A DNA stretch of 64,000 bases from Anaerofilum sp. An201 (GTDB taxonomy: Bacteria > Bacillota > Clostridia > Oscillospirales > Ruminococcaceae). A model generated the notes under the pieces. It saw only the letters and a list, made by a program, of their open reading frames with translations. It was not told where the DNA came from and made no database searches. Below are positions 8,133 through 17,395 of this stretch, piece after piece (positions within the stretch are counted from its first letter, which is position 1; every line of letters begins with the position of its first letter). A program made the position numbers and the translations under genes. The stretch covers positions 1 through 64,000 of the forward strand of contig NZ_NFJT01000014.1 in the NCBI RefSeq assembly GCF_002160015.1. Reading direction: 5' to 3'.

Positions 8133-8792
8133 ATGCAAACGATCACAGCGGCCGAGATGAAACAGGCCGAACAGCAGGCCGATGCGCGGGGGCTGCGCTT
8201 TCGGGATATGATGTACAACGCCGGGGCGGCCGCCTGCCGCGCGGTGCAGGCGCAGGCGCCGGATGCAAAGCTGGTGGCGGTGTTTGCCGGGCCGGGCAAC
8301 AACGGCGGGGACGGCTATGTGGCCGCCGGGCTGCTGGCCGCGATGGGCGCCAGCGTGATGGTGGTGCAGGTGGGCGGCCATCCGCGCAGCGAGGTGAGCG
8401 CACAGCAGCTGGCCGGGCTGCAGCGGTTCCATGTGCCGGTCTGCCCGCTGTACGGCCTGAACGCCATCCAGACCCGCTTCATCCGGGACGCCGATGTGGT
8501 GATCGACGCCGTCTACGGCACCGGCTTCCACGGTGAGCTGACCGGCGAAGCCCGCGAAGCCGCCGACCTGATCGCCTCCTGCCGCGGGCAGGTGTGGGCG
8601 ATGGACATCCCCACCGGCCTGGAGTGCGACAGCGGCCGCGCCGCCGAAGGCGCGGTGCAGGCCGACGTGACGCTGGCTTTCCATATGGCAAAGCCCGCCC
8701 ATGTGCTGCCCCAGAGCGCGCCGCTGTGCGGGCAGGTGCAGGTGGTGGACATCGGCATCACCGCCGCGCTGCAGACGCCGGCACAGCCCTGA
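8133..8792 (+). CDS. nnrE: NAD(P)H-hydrate epimerase (YjeF N-terminal domain)
   Basis: The 219-residue product matches the YjeF_N/AIBP family, which epimerises damaged hydrated NAD(P)H so that the dehydratase can repair it. The glycine-rich phosphate-binding loop reads AGPGNNGGDG, followed by DAVYGTGFHG and MDIPTGLE with the expected acidic residues. Only the epimerase domain is present; the NAD(P)HX dehydratase domain often fused to it is absent and not nearby. The ATG at 8133 is preferred over 8124 because GGGAAAGGA ends eight bases upstream. Confidence 0.88.
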   Translation: MQTITAAEMKQAEQQADARGLRFRDMMYNAGAAACRAVQAQAPDAKLVAVFAGPGNNGGDGYVAAGLLAAMGASVMVVQVGGHPRSEVSAQQLAGLQRFHVPVCPLYGLNAIQTRFIRDADVVIDAVYGTGFHGELTGEAREAADLIASCRGQVWAMDIPTGLECDSGRAAEGAVQADVTLAFHMAKPAHVLPQSAPLCGQVQVVDIGITAALQTPAQP

Positions 8793-8803
8793 CAGCGCAG
8801 ACC

Positions 8804-8852
8804 AAAAAACCGCATCCCGTTTCCCTCAAAGGGAGCACGGGATGCGGTTTTT
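8804..8852. terminator. Bidirectional terminator after nnrE and the lipid kinase gene
   Basis: AAAACCGCATCCCGT pairs perfectly with ACGGGATGCGGTTTT around an inner CCCT/AGGG stem. T-runs lie on both strands. The genes on either side converge on it. Confidence 0.9.
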
Positions 8853-8856
8853 CGGT

Positions 8857-9744
8857 TCAGGCCAGCAGTGCCAGCCGCCGGGGCAGCACTTCGATGTCGG
8901 CGCAGGTGGTGGCGGGCCCTTCCTCGCCGTCCAGCGTCCAGGTGATGGGGGAGTCCGATTCCACCCGGACGCTGCTGCCGTGCAGCAGGTACAGCAGCCC
9001 GCCGTCGAACCGGGCGGCCAGCAGGTCGGAGGCAAGGCGGTGCAGGTCGGCCAGGCTCTGCGGACGGCGCACCAGAAGCACCTCGAATTTGCCGTCGTCC
9101 AGCACCACCGCCTGCTGGTTGGGGAAGGCCATGCCGCCGATCGAGGTGGCGTTGCTGACCGAACCATACCAGAAGTCCCCCTCCAGCACCTGGCCGTCCA
9201 CCGTGATGCGGGCGTTCCAGCTCTGGGTGAGGTTCAGGCGCAGCGCGCCTTCCAGGATATAGGCAAAATGGCCCAGCAGGTTCTTGGCGTTCTGCGGGGT
9301 CTGGTAGGAGACGTCGGTGAAGAGGCCGAAGGCGGCCACATAACAGAAGGTCTGGCCGCCAAAGCCGCCGATGTCCAGCGGGCGCACCCGCCCGCGCGAG
9401 ATGGCCGCGCAGTTCGCCTCCAGGCTGCGCCGCAGCCCCAGCGTGGCGGCGAAGTCGTTGGTGGAGCCGAAGGGCAGATACCCCACCGGCAGCTCCAGCC
9501 CGGCCTGCACCAGGCCGTTCACCGTGTGGTGCAGGGTGCCGTCGCCGCCGCAGCAGACCACCGCGTCGGGCAGCACCGGCAGGCGGGGCAGCAGGGCAGT
9601 GGGTTCCCGGCCGGGCAGCACCGGGCAGGCCGTCACCACGCCGCCCTGGCGGGACAGACTGGTGATGACCGTCTCCAGCTCCTGCGAGATGCGGCGCTTG
9701 CCGCTGCTGGGATTGTAGATGAGGAAATAAAAACGCTGTATCAT
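8857..9744 (-). CDS. Diacylglycerol/lipid kinase family protein (YegS/DgkB-like)
   Basis: The 295-residue product has the DAGK catalytic fold: NPSSGK at 11-16, the nucleotide-binding GGDGT at 66-70, PFGSTNDFA, and the C-terminal beta-rich lipid-binding half ending in a DGEEG segment. Such enzymes phosphorylate diacylglycerol or related lipids at the membrane. Its ATG overlaps the stop of the upstream LTA-synthase-like gene (ATGA), so translation is coupled. The pairing makes sense, because LTA synthesis releases diacylglycerol that a DgkB-like kinase recycles. That role is an inference. Confidence 0.85.
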   Translation of the reverse strand: MIQRFYFLIYNPSSGKRRISQELETVITSLSRQGGVVTACPVLPGREPTALLPRLPVLPDAVVCCGGDGTLHHTVNGLVQAGLELPVGYLPFGSTNDFAATLGLRRSLEANCAAISRGRVRPLDIGGFGGQTFCYVAAFGLFTDVSYQTPQNAKNLLGHFAYILEGALRLNLTQSWNARITVDGQVLEGDFWYGSVSNATSIGGMAFPNQQAVVLDDGKFEVLLVRRPQSLADLHRLASDLLAARFDGGLLYLLHGSSVRVESDSPITWTLDGEEGPATTCADIEVLPRRLALLA

Positions 9745-11782
9745 GCAGAAAAATCTCCCGATTCCGTGGTGCCTGCATAGGGGACCGACAGCCCGTACAT
9801 GTCGTTGCCCCGGCAGTGCACCAGGTAGTTTTCAAAATACAGATACCGCCGGAGGAGCGGGTTTTCTTCCGGCATCTCGGTGAACAGATAGATGGCAAAG
9901 TCGCCGGTGGACAGGCGGTAGAAATCGCGGGTGAGCACCGGGACATCCTGCGACAGTTCGGCCAGCGACTGATAGAAGGGCGACAGCGGGATTTCGGCGG
10001 TCTGCAGCAGCAGCGGAGCCAGCTGCGACATGCCGATGTAGCCCACATTTTCCTCTTCCAACGGGTAGTTGGCCCAGATCACAAACGGGGTGCCGCGGCT
10101 GCGCATCTGGTATTCCAGACCGCTGTATTCCGACTCCACATCGCCGGTGAAATGGGGGATGTGGTCGCCCACCATGCAGATGATCACAGGGTCTTTCTGC
10201 TGTGAGAAGTAGTCGATCAGACCGGCAAAGGCGTCGTCGGTGTAGGTCAGACAGGACAGATACTCCTCCGCCTGGCCGCGCACCTCGTCGAAGCCCTCGG
10301 TCACCCGCACGCGATGCTCCGGGTCCACCTCCCAGCTGCCGCCGTTGAAGGCAGCCTGCTCGTAGCCGCCGTGGTTCTGGTAGGTGAGGTTGTACAGGAA
10401 AGCCGGACGGGATGTGTCGCGCTCTTCATACAGCTCGACGACATAGTCGAAGCAGCTCTTGTCGCTCAGGCCGTTGTGCACGAACATCGGGTTCTCCAAC
10501 TGGGCGTACAGGGGGTTCTCCTCCTCCCAGTTCCAGAACCAGCTGGTTTCAAAGCCCAGGTTCGGATACACCGATTTGCGGTTGTAGTTGGCGTAGCTGG
10601 CCGGATGGAAGCTGACGCTGGAATAGCCCAGCTGGTCCAGATGCTTGACCAGGCTGTTGGTGCCCGCGAGATTCATCTGGGTGAAGGGGGTGAGCGACGG
10701 CATCAGCGCGGTGCAGTTGGAGGTGAGCACCTCGTATTCGGCGCCGCTGGTGCTGAGGTTGGGATTCACCGCAAAGCCGCGCACACAGTTGTCCAGCGAG
10801 TCGATGAAGGGGGTGACCGGGCGGTCGGTCTCAAAATCGGTGAGCTGGTTCCAGTCGAACCAGCTTTCGTTTATAATGAGGATCACATCGGGCGGCGCGC
10901 CGTCCGAGGCGGGGAGGGCGGGTTCCATTTCCTCCGCCATCTTTTCCACCTGCTGCTCGCTGTAGCCGGCAGGCGGCTTGACGAACAGCTTTTCCAGACG
11001 CAGCATCACCGTTTCCAGATAGCCCTGGTAGTAGCAGTTCTCCTGCCAGCTCCACTCGTACAGATGGAACTGTTTGGGGACCAGCGGGCCGGCGCAGAAC
11101 AGCCACAGCCACAGAACGGCGGCCGCTCCGCAGCCCAGCCGTGCCGCCAGCGCCGTCTGCCAGCGCCGCCGCGCGCGGGGATGGCGCAGTGCCAGGAAGA
11201 TCTGCAGCTGGCAGACGAACAGCACCACGATGGCCAGCACCTCATCGGTGAGCTCCAGTGTGTAGTTGCCCAGCACATTGGCCGCCGTGCCGATCGACAT
11301 CAGATCGTTGGGCATCAGCGGAAGGCCGCGGAAAAACAGGTGTAGTAGCTGCCCAGCCCCCAGATCAGGAATACGGCGCTGGCTGCCGTGCCGGCCATCC
11401 ACACCCGTCCCAGCACCGCGTACAGCACAAGGTAGACCGCCAGCGCGATCAGCACGCCCCACAGATAGCCGAGAAAGATCATGGAGGAGAAGGGATTGCC
11501 GATCGAAATTTCCATCTGCAGAAAGGACAGCACCGCCGCCAGCCCCAGCACCGGAGCGGGATGGCGTTTCAGCCATCTGTCCAGCGGTGCAACGCAGATC
11601 TGTGCCCACAGCAGTCCAAGCACCAGTGCGGCCGGGACCACTGCCTGCTGCCAAGGCGCGAGCGAGCTGCCGCCGCCGGCGGCGAACCAGATGCCGCCCA
11701 GCAGAACCGATACGGCCGCCCAGATCCAGCACAGCGGATGACGCATCCCGTACCGCAGGCGCACTACAGAAGAAACTTCCAC
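9741..11782 (-). pseudogene. LTA-synthase-like phosphoglycerol transferase, frameshifted in an A5 tract
   Basis: The N-terminal part (from GTG 11782, with AAAGGAG upstream) encodes about 145 residues with several membrane helices and ends at a stop near 11315. The downstream frame continues the family pattern: FFRGLPLMPNDL, then the extracellular sulfatase-type domain with NESWFDW, the nucleophile region STSGAEYE and GDHIPHF. The two halves lie in different frames. One extra base in the A5 run at 11332-11336 (T on the coding strand) would join them. It may be a sequencing error, a real null, or a slippage switch. The intact enzyme would polymerise glycerol phosphate onto a glycolipid. The longer open frame through the 5' half is a shadow. 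Confidence 0.75.
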
Positions 11783-11843
11783 GAAATTCGTCTCCTTTTT
11801 TCATAGATTGCGGATGCAATTATTTTGTGGTAAACAACTAACA

Positions 11844-11873
11844 ATTATAGCAATCCCCAAAGAATCCTGTCAA
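11844..11873 (-). promoter_or_regulatory. Promoter of the LTA-synthase-like gene
   Basis: On the minus strand TTGACA (11873-11868) and TATAAT (11849-11844) are separated by 18 bases, about 60 bases upstream of the GTG start. Confidence 0.8.
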
Positions 11874-11918
11874 GAAAGGTCGAATTCTTTTCACAAAATC
11901 CCTCCGTTTTCACCTGCC

Positions 11919-11947
11919 TTGCGTCCGGTGTGCTTTTGTTTTATAAT
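11919..11947 (+). promoter_or_regulatory. Promoter of the DUF6056 gene
   Basis: TTGCGT (11919-11924) and TATAAT (11942-11947) are exactly 17 bases apart and lie 37 bases upstream of the chosen ATG. Confidence 0.75.
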
Positions 11948-11984
11948 GAAAACAAAAACGGCCGCACGGCCGATGGAGGAGACA

Positions 11985-13313
11985 ATGGAGCAAAAAACAC
12001 ACCGTTGGGCAACAGCGGCGATGGCAGTTCTGGTGTTTGGGCTGCTGCTGGTGCTGAACCGCCTGACACCGATGATCGCCGACGACTACAATTATTCCTT
12101 TTCGTTTGCCGATTCCCAGCGCATCACCAGCCTTTTGCAGATCCCCGCCTCGATGGCGGCGCATTACCAGACGCAGGGCGGACGGCTGGTGGTGCACGCC
12201 ATCGCACAGGCGCTGCTGATGCTGCCGGGATGGCTGTTCGATGTGCTGAACGCCGCGATGTACACCGCCTTCAGCTTTGTGCTGTACAGCTTCGGCTTTG
12301 GCCGCCGCCGCTGTTCGGCGCTGGGCTTTGCCCTGCTGGCGGTGGGCATGTGGCTGTATCTGCCGGAATTCGGCCAGACCTGCCTGTGGATGGTGGGCTC
12401 GGCAAACTATCTGTGGGGCACGGCCATCTCGATGGGCTGGCTGCTGTGCTTCTACAAGCTGGCCGAGCGGGATGCCCCGGCCGGTGCGCTGCGCACGGCG
12501 GGGATGACGGCGTGGGCTTTCTTTGCGGGGTGGTGCAACGAGAATACCTCGGCGGCGGTTCTGCTGGCCGCCGGCCTGCTGATGCTGATTCTGCTGCTGG
12601 AGCGAAAGCGCTGGCGGCTGTGGATGGTCACCGGCTGTGCGGCGGGCTTTGCCGGCTGGCTGGTGATGCTGCTCTCGCCGGGCAACGCCGCCCGCGCCGC
12701 CCGGGAGGGGGTGGACGTACCCCTGACGCTGAGCCTGCTGCGTATCCGGTTTATGAACTGCACCAGTGTGATGAAGGAAGAATTGCTGCCGGTCTTGGCG
12801 GTGTGCGCCGCTCTGCTGCTACTGGCGGTGTCGCTGCGGGTGAAGCGGGGCGATCTGCTGCGCGGCGGTGCGCTGCTGGCAGCGGCGCTGGCCTGCACCT
12901 ATTCGATGGTGGGGGCGCCGTATCTGTCCGGCCGGTCGCTGACAGGGACCTTTGCGCTGCTGGCGGCAGGTGGGATGACCCTGCTGCCCGGCGTGCTGCA
13001 TGCGGGCGGAAAACAGCTGGCGGCCGCGCTGTTGGGCGTGGCGTCGGTGGTGTGCGCGGCGTCGGTGATCGCCAATGTGAACCACTGCTATCTCGACCGG
13101 ATGCTGTGGCAGCAGCGCCAGCAGGATGTGATGGCGCAGGCGGCCTCCGGTGCGGAACAGATCGAGACCTTTGCCATCGACAGCTCGTCGCGGTACAGCG
13201 TGTTCAGCGGGCTGGTGGATCTGGACACAGACCCCGCCCATTGGGCCAACCGGGCCTATTCCCTCTTCTACGGCATCGGGCCGGTTTCTTCCACCGAAAC
13301 GCGCTATAACTGA
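11985..13313 (+). CDS. DUF6056-family polytopic membrane protein
   Basis: The roughly 442-residue protein has about ten hydrophobic helices. It resembles DUF6056 proteins, which are related in shape to membrane glycosyltransferases of the GT-C type: an acidic ADDYNY motif after the first helix, and a GWCNENTS segment in the middle. The function is not established for the family. Its place among glycosyltransferase and LTA-like genes suggests a role in cell-surface glycan decoration. ATG 11985 was chosen because GGAGGAG lies just upstream; ATG 11973 in the same frame lacks a site. Confidence 0.7.
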   Translation: MEQKTHRWATAAMAVLVFGLLLVLNRLTPMIADDYNYSFSFADSQRITSLLQIPASMAAHYQTQGGRLVVHAIAQALLMLPGWLFDVLNAAMYTAFSFVLYSFGFGRRRCSALGFALLAVGMWLYLPEFGQTCLWMVGSANYLWGTAISMGWLLCFYKLAERDAPAGALRTAGMTAWAFFAGWCNENTSAAVLLAAGLLMLILLLERKRWRLWMVTGCAAGFAGWLVMLLSPGNAARAAREGVDVPLTLSLLRIRFMNCTSVMKEELLPVLAVCAALLLLAVSLRVKRGDLLRGGALLAAALACTYSMVGAPYLSGRSLTGTFALLAAGGMTLLPGVLHAGGKQLAAALLGVASVVCAASVIANVNHCYLDRMLWQQRQQDVMAQAASGAEQIETFAIDSSSRYSVFSGLVDLDTDPAHWANRAYSLFYGIGPVSSTETRYN

Positions 13314-13317
13314 AAAC

Positions 13318-13361
13318 ACAGGGGCCGCGGGACTTCACATGTCCCGCGGCCCTGTTTTTTT
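13318..13361 (+). terminator. Intrinsic terminator after the DUF6056 gene
   Basis: ACAGGGGCCGCGGGAC pairs with GTCCCGCGGCCCTGT, followed by seven T. The T-run abuts the stop codon of the convergent glycosyltransferase gene. Confidence 0.92.
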
Positions 13362-14380
13362 CAGCGGAAGATCCCGCGCGACTGGATGGAATAGCTGGCC
13401 AGGTACAGCACCACCTCCACCAGCGGCTTCGCCAGCAGGGGGTGGATGTGCAGAAGGTGCACCAGCACGAACATCAGCGCGTAGTTGGCCAGGAAAATGC
13501 AGATCACCAGCAGATAGTATTGCACCAGATACCGCATCCGCATGCGTTTCTGGAACACCACATGCTGGTTCAGCTTGAAGTTCAAAAAGGAGCTCACCAG
13601 CCGCGCCAGCCCCACGCTGACGAACAGGTTCTGGTGCAGCAGGCTGGACAGGACGGCGAACAGGCCGTAGTCCACCCCGAAGCAGACCAGCGACGAGCCG
13701 GCAAACAGCCCGGCCTGGCGCAGCAGCAGCTTGTATACCCGCGAGCCGTCCCGCAGCGCGTGGAAATGGCTGGAGCGGTTGTTGTCTATGTAGACGGTGG
13801 AGATGGTCAGCTCGGCCATCGGGTAGTTGTGCTGCGAGGCCCAGATCAGCATGTTGGTCTCGTACTCATAGCGCTCGCCCTCCAGCGTCGCCGCCCAGCC
13901 CATCGCGCCCCTGCCGATGCCGCGCAGGCCGGTCTGGGTGTCGGTGATCCAGCGCCCGTACAGAAAGCGGAACAGCAGCCGGGTGATGGTGTTGCCGGTG
14001 CGGGAGCGGGGAGGCATCTGCCGCAGATTGCGCACCCCCAGCACCAGACGGTCGGTGTCCTCGGCCAGCATCGCCGCGATGCGCAGGATGTCCTCCACCG
14101 TGTGCTGCCCGTCTGCGTCGGCGGTCACCACGCCGTCCCAGTCCTGCTGTACGGCGTATTCCAGGCCGGTTTTCAGCGCGCGCCCCTTGCCGCGGTTGAC
14201 CGGGTGCGCCAGCACCGTGCAGCCCTGCTGTTCGGCCTGCGCAAAGATGGGGTCGCAGGCCGGGCCGCTGCCGTCGTTCACCAGCAGGATGGGAAAATCA
14301 CAGGCGTCTTTCAGCTGCCGCACGAGCGCGGTGAGCTTTTCGTCCGGCTGATAGGCCGGGATCAGGATGCCAATGGTCAT
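13361..14380 (-). CDS. Family 2 glycosyltransferase fused to a GtrA-like membrane domain
   Basis: Residues 1 to about 210 form a GT-A glycosyltransferase with PAYQPDE, LVNDGSG, the metal-binding TADADGQH (DxD-type) and TDTQTGLRG. The C-terminal 120 residues hold four hydrophobic helices of the GtrA type, with the KLNQHVVF segment typical of that family. Such fusions put a polyprenyl-phosphate sugar synthase and a GtrA-like membrane module in one chain. ATG 14380 is preceded by GGGGAGGAA. Together with the GtrB-like gene to its right it forms a lipid-linked sugar pathway, probably for surface glycan or teichoic acid decoration. Confidence 0.88.
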   Translation of the reverse strand: MTIGILIPAYQPDEKLTALVRQLKDACDFPILLVNDGSGPACDPIFAQAEQQGCTVLAHPVNRGKGRALKTGLEYAVQQDWDGVVTADADGQHTVEDILRIAAMLAEDTDRLVLGVRNLRQMPPRSRTGNTITRLLFRFLYGRWITDTQTGLRGIGRGAMGWAATLEGERYEYETNMLIWASQHNYPMAELTISTVYIDNNRSSHFHALRDGSRVYKLLLRQAGLFAGSSLVCFGVDYGLFAVLSSLLHQNLFVSVGLARLVSSFLNFKLNQHVVFQKRMRMRYLVQYYLLVICIFLANYALMFVLVHLLHIHPLLAKPLVEVVLYLASYSIQSRGIFR

Positions 14381-14489
14381 ACGATTCCTCCCCGGACAGC
14401 GGGGTGCGCTGTCCGCCAATACGATGATTTTGTAAACATTGCCGATCTGGCGTTTTTGTGACGCGGATCGGATGCCGGGGCGTGTCGTT

Positions 14490-15434
14490 TCAGCTGCGGT
14501 CCACGTTGCTCTCTTTCACGATATAGATGGGCCGGTGTTTGACCTCCATGAACATCTTGGCCAGATACTGGCCCATGATGCCCATGCAGAACAGCTGGAT
14601 GCCGCCCACCGCCAGGATGATGCAGATGGTGGAGGGCCAGCCGCTGACCGGGTCGCCCCACACCAGCGCCCGCACGAACACGAACACCACCATCACAAAG
14701 GCGAGCAGGCAGAACAGCACGCCCATCACCGCCGCGATGGACAGCGGCAGGGTGGAGAAGGCCACGATGCCGTCGATCGAGTAGAGCAGCAGTTTCCAGA
14801 AGCTCCACTTGGTCTCGCCGGCCACCCGCTCCACGTTCACATAGTCCAGCCAGCGGGTCTTGAAGCCCACCCAGCCGAAGATGCCCTTCGAGAACCGGTT
14901 GTACTCCTTCATCGACAGGATGGCGTCCACCATCTGGCGGGTCATCAGGCGGAAATCGCGCGCGCCGTCCACGATGTCGGCGTTGCTGATCTTGTTGATG
15001 AGCTTGTAGAACAGCCGCGCAAAGAAGGAGCGGATGGGCGGCTCGCCCTCGCGGTTCACCCGGCGGGTGGCGGCGCAGTCGTATTCGCCGCTCTGCAGAA
15101 GCTCGTACATCCGGGGCAGCATGTCGGGCGGGTCCTGCAGGTCGGCGTCCATCACCGCCACATAGTCGCCCTTCGCGTTCTCCAGCCCGGCATACAGCCC
15201 GGCCTCCTTGCCGAAGTTGCGGGAAAAGGAGATGTATTTCACACGGCTGTCGGTTTCGGCCAGCTGCTTTGCGATGGCGAGGGTGTCGTCCTTTGAGCCG
15301 TCGTTCACGAGCAGGAACTCAAAGTCCACCGCCGGCATCCCTTCGGCCACCCGGCAGATCTCCTTGTAGAACAGAGGAAGGCTCTCCTGCTCGTTGTAGC
15401 AGGGGACCACCACACTGATCAGGTACTGTTTCAT
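14490..15434 (-). CDS. GtrB-like family 2 glycosyltransferase (polyprenyl-phosphate sugar synthase)
   Basis: The 314-residue protein has a DPM1/GtrB-type domain: VVVPCYNEQESLP, LVNDGSKDDT, SFSRNFGKEAG, the catalytic MDADLQDPP and DFRLM. Two C-terminal membrane helices (about 230-255 and 265-290) follow, as in bactoprenol glucosyltransferases. It loads a hexose onto a polyprenyl phosphate at the inner membrane face. It shares strand with the GtrA-fusion gene 109 bases downstream, and the two probably act together. Confidence 0.9.
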   Translation of the reverse strand: MKQYLISVVVPCYNEQESLPLFYKEICRVAEGMPAVDFEFLLVNDGSKDDTLAIAKQLAETDSRVKYISFSRNFGKEAGLYAGLENAKGDYVAVMDADLQDPPDMLPRMYELLQSGEYDCAATRRVNREGEPPIRSFFARLFYKLINKISNADIVDGARDFRLMTRQMVDAILSMKEYNRFSKGIFGWVGFKTRWLDYVNVERVAGETKWSFWKLLLYSIDGIVAFSTLPLSIAAVMGVLFCLLAFVMVVFVFVRALVWGDPVSGWPSTICIILAVGGIQLFCMGIMGQYLAKMFMEVKHRPIYIVKESNVDRS

Positions 15435-15919
15435 GGCATTGTTTTCCTTTCCGGGCGCCGCATGTTTGCCGCATAGCGGACGCCCTGCCTCTCATATGGA
15501 GTATACCTATTATATAACCTTTGCCGCCCGCTTGCAATGGCGATGGAAAGGAAACATTTCCTCTTGACAAACCGCACCCATGCGGTATAATAAAACCAAT
15601 ATACCAAACGCAATGACGAGGAGAGTAGGCACGCCAGACCTCTTGCAGAGAGCCCCGGCCGGTGAAAAGGGGCAGAGCGAGACGCGCCGAAGATGGCCTT
15701 TGAGCTGCGCGGGTGAAGCGTGTGCGCTAAGCCTGCGACGGGTGCGCCCGTTACCGCGCTATGCTGTACGGCCGCGCTGTGTGCGGTCCGCAGCAGAGGA
15801 GGCCGCGCGCCGCAAGGCGGCGGTGAACCACAGGTGGTACCACGAAGTGTATTGTGCGCTTTCGTCCTTTGGAAACAAGAGGACGAGGGCGCTTTTTTCA
15901 TGTTCAGTGAGGTGGAACT
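15435..15919 (+). promoter_or_regulatory. Methionine T-box riboswitch and promoter upstream of metNIQ
   Basis: A consensus promoter (TTGACA 15564-15569, 16 bases, TATAAT 15586-15591) starts a leader of about 300 bases. It carries the T-box elements: AGAGAG and a GGTGAAAAG-type apical region near 15645-15672, an ATG specifier candidate at 15693-15695, the conserved T-box AGGTGGTACCACG at 15832-15844, and a terminator hairpin at 15856-15892 followed by six T. Uncharged tRNA-Met should stabilise the antiterminator and allow read-through. The methionine transporter genes downstream support the ATG specifier. The DNA between 15435 and 15563 holds no gene. Confidence 0.88.
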
Positions 15920-16663
15920 ATGATCGAGATCGAGCATCTGTCGAAGGTGTACATCGACAAAAACGGCAGGGTGAACGCATTGCAGGATGTGAGCCTGTCG
16001 ATCCAAAAGGGCGATATTTTTGGCGTGATCGGCATGAGCGGCGCGGGAAAATCCACGCTGCTGCGCTGCCTTTCGATGCTGGAGACCCCCAGCGAGGGCC
16101 GCATCCTGCTGGAGGGGCAGGACCTGTCCACCCTGAAGGGCGCGGCCAGGCGCGCGGCGCACAAGAAGATGGGCGTGGTGTTCCAGGGCTATAACCTGCT
16201 GATGCAGAAAACGGTGGCCGAGAACGTGGCCTTCCCGCTGCGGCTGGAAAAAAAGGCCGACAAGGCGGCGGTGGACGCCCGCGTGGCCGAGCTGCTGGCG
16301 CTGGTGGGCCTGGCCGACCGCGCCGGCGCCTACCCGGCCCAGCTGTCGGGCGGGCAGAAGCAGCGGGTGGCCATCGCGCGCGCTTTGGCGGCCAACCCCG
16401 CGGTGCTGCTGTGCGACGAACCCACCAGCGCGCTGGATGCCCTCACCACCCGCTCGGTGCTGGAGCTGCTGGCCGACATCAACCGCAAGCTGGGGGTGAC
16501 CATCGTCATCATCACCCACGAGCTGAACGTGGTGAAAACGGTGTGCAACCGGATGGCGGTCATCGACGACAGCCACATCGTGGAACAGGGCGACACCGCC
16601 CGCATCTTTGAAGCGCCCCAGAGCCGCATCGCGCGGCTGCTGCTGGGAAAGGAGGAAGCCTGA
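15920..16663 (+). CDS. metN: Methionine ABC transporter, ATP-binding protein (short form)
   Basis: The ATPase has Walker [10 protein letters not shown] (38-46), Q-loop FQGYN, signature LSGGQKQR (142-148), Walker B ending in LLCDEPTS and the switch His in ITHE. At 247 residues it lacks the C-terminal NIL/ACT domain of about 100 residues that gives substrate feedback in typical MetN. Control may therefore rest mainly on the T-box upstream. The stop is separated from metI by one base. Methionine specificity is inferred from the T-box and from the MetI/MetQ partners. Confidence 0.9.
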   Translation: MIEIEHLSKVYIDKNGRVNALQDVSLSIQKGDIFGVIGMSGAGKSTLLRCLSMLETPSEGRILLEGQDLSTLKGAARRAAHKKMGVVFQGYNLLMQKTVAENVAFPLRLEKKADKAAVDARVAELLALVGLADRAGAYPAQLSGGQKQRVAIARALAANPAVLLCDEPTSALDALTTRSVLELLADINRKLGVTIVIITHELNVVKTVCNRMAVIDDSHIVEQGDTARIFEAPQSRIARLLLGKEEA

Positions 16664-16664
16664 G

Positions 16665-17333
16665 ATGTCTGAATTTTTGGCCCAGTACGGTCCGCTGCTG
16701 CTCCAGGGCACCGGGGAGACCCTGTATATGACCGCTGCATCCACCTTTTTTGCCTATCTGCTGGGGCTGCCGATGGGCGTGCTGCTCACCGTCACCAAGC
16801 CCGGCGCGCTGGCCCCGGCGCCCCGGTTCCAGGCGGTGTTCGGCTGGCTGGTGAACGTGCTGCGCAGCCTGCCCTTCATCATCCTGATGATCTTCGTGAT
16901 CCCCTTCACCCGCGCGCTGGTGGGCACCTCGATCGGCTGCACCGCCGCCATCGTGCCGCTCACCCTGTCGGCCGCGCCCTTTGTGGCCCGCATGGTGGAA
17001 AGCAGCCTGGAGGAAGTGGACGCCGGCGTGGTGGAGGCCGTGAAGAGCATGGGCGCCACCAACTGGCAGATCGTCACCCGTGTGATGCTGGTGGAGAGCG
17101 TGCCCAGCCTGCTGCGCGGGCTGTCCATCTCCACCATCACCATCCTGGGCTACACCGCCATCACCGGCGCGGTGGGCGCAGGGGGCCTTGGCAACCTGGC
17201 GCTGCGCTTCGGCTACCAGCGCTACCAGAAGGACGTGATGTATGCCACCATCGTGCTGCTGGTGCTGCTGGTGTGCATCATCCAGAGCGTGTTCAATTTC
17301 GCCGCCCGCCGGGCCGACCGCAGCCGCCGCTGA
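16665..17333 (+). CDS. metI: Methionine ABC transporter, permease
   Basis: The 222-residue protein has about five membrane helices and the BPD-type permease EAA loop, here [17 protein letters not shown]. The segment [23 protein letters not shown] is characteristic of MetI. The ATG at 16665 follows the metN stop by one base, with GGAAAGGAGG upstream. Confidence 0.92.
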   Translation: MSEFLAQYGPLLLQGTGETLYMTAASTFFAYLLGLPMGVLLTVTKPGALAPAPRFQAVFGWLVNVLRSLPFIILMIFVIPFTRALVGTSIGCTAAIVPLTLSAAPFVARMVESSLEEVDAGVVEAVKSMGATNWQIVTRVMLVESVPSLLRGLSISTITILGYTAITGAVGAGGLGNLALRFGYQRYQKDVMYATIVLLVLLVCIIQSVFNFAARRADRSRR

Positions 17334-17395
17334 AAGCTGGCTTTTCGCAGGGGAACGCCCTGCTTTTGCAAACAAGAAAGAGGAGTGTGCATCGT

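Noticed and set aside
11340-11819. Single-frame start of the LTA-like gene at 11819
   Set aside because: The first 150 codons of that frame are low-complexity; the true N-terminal membrane domain lies in the other frame from GTG 11782.
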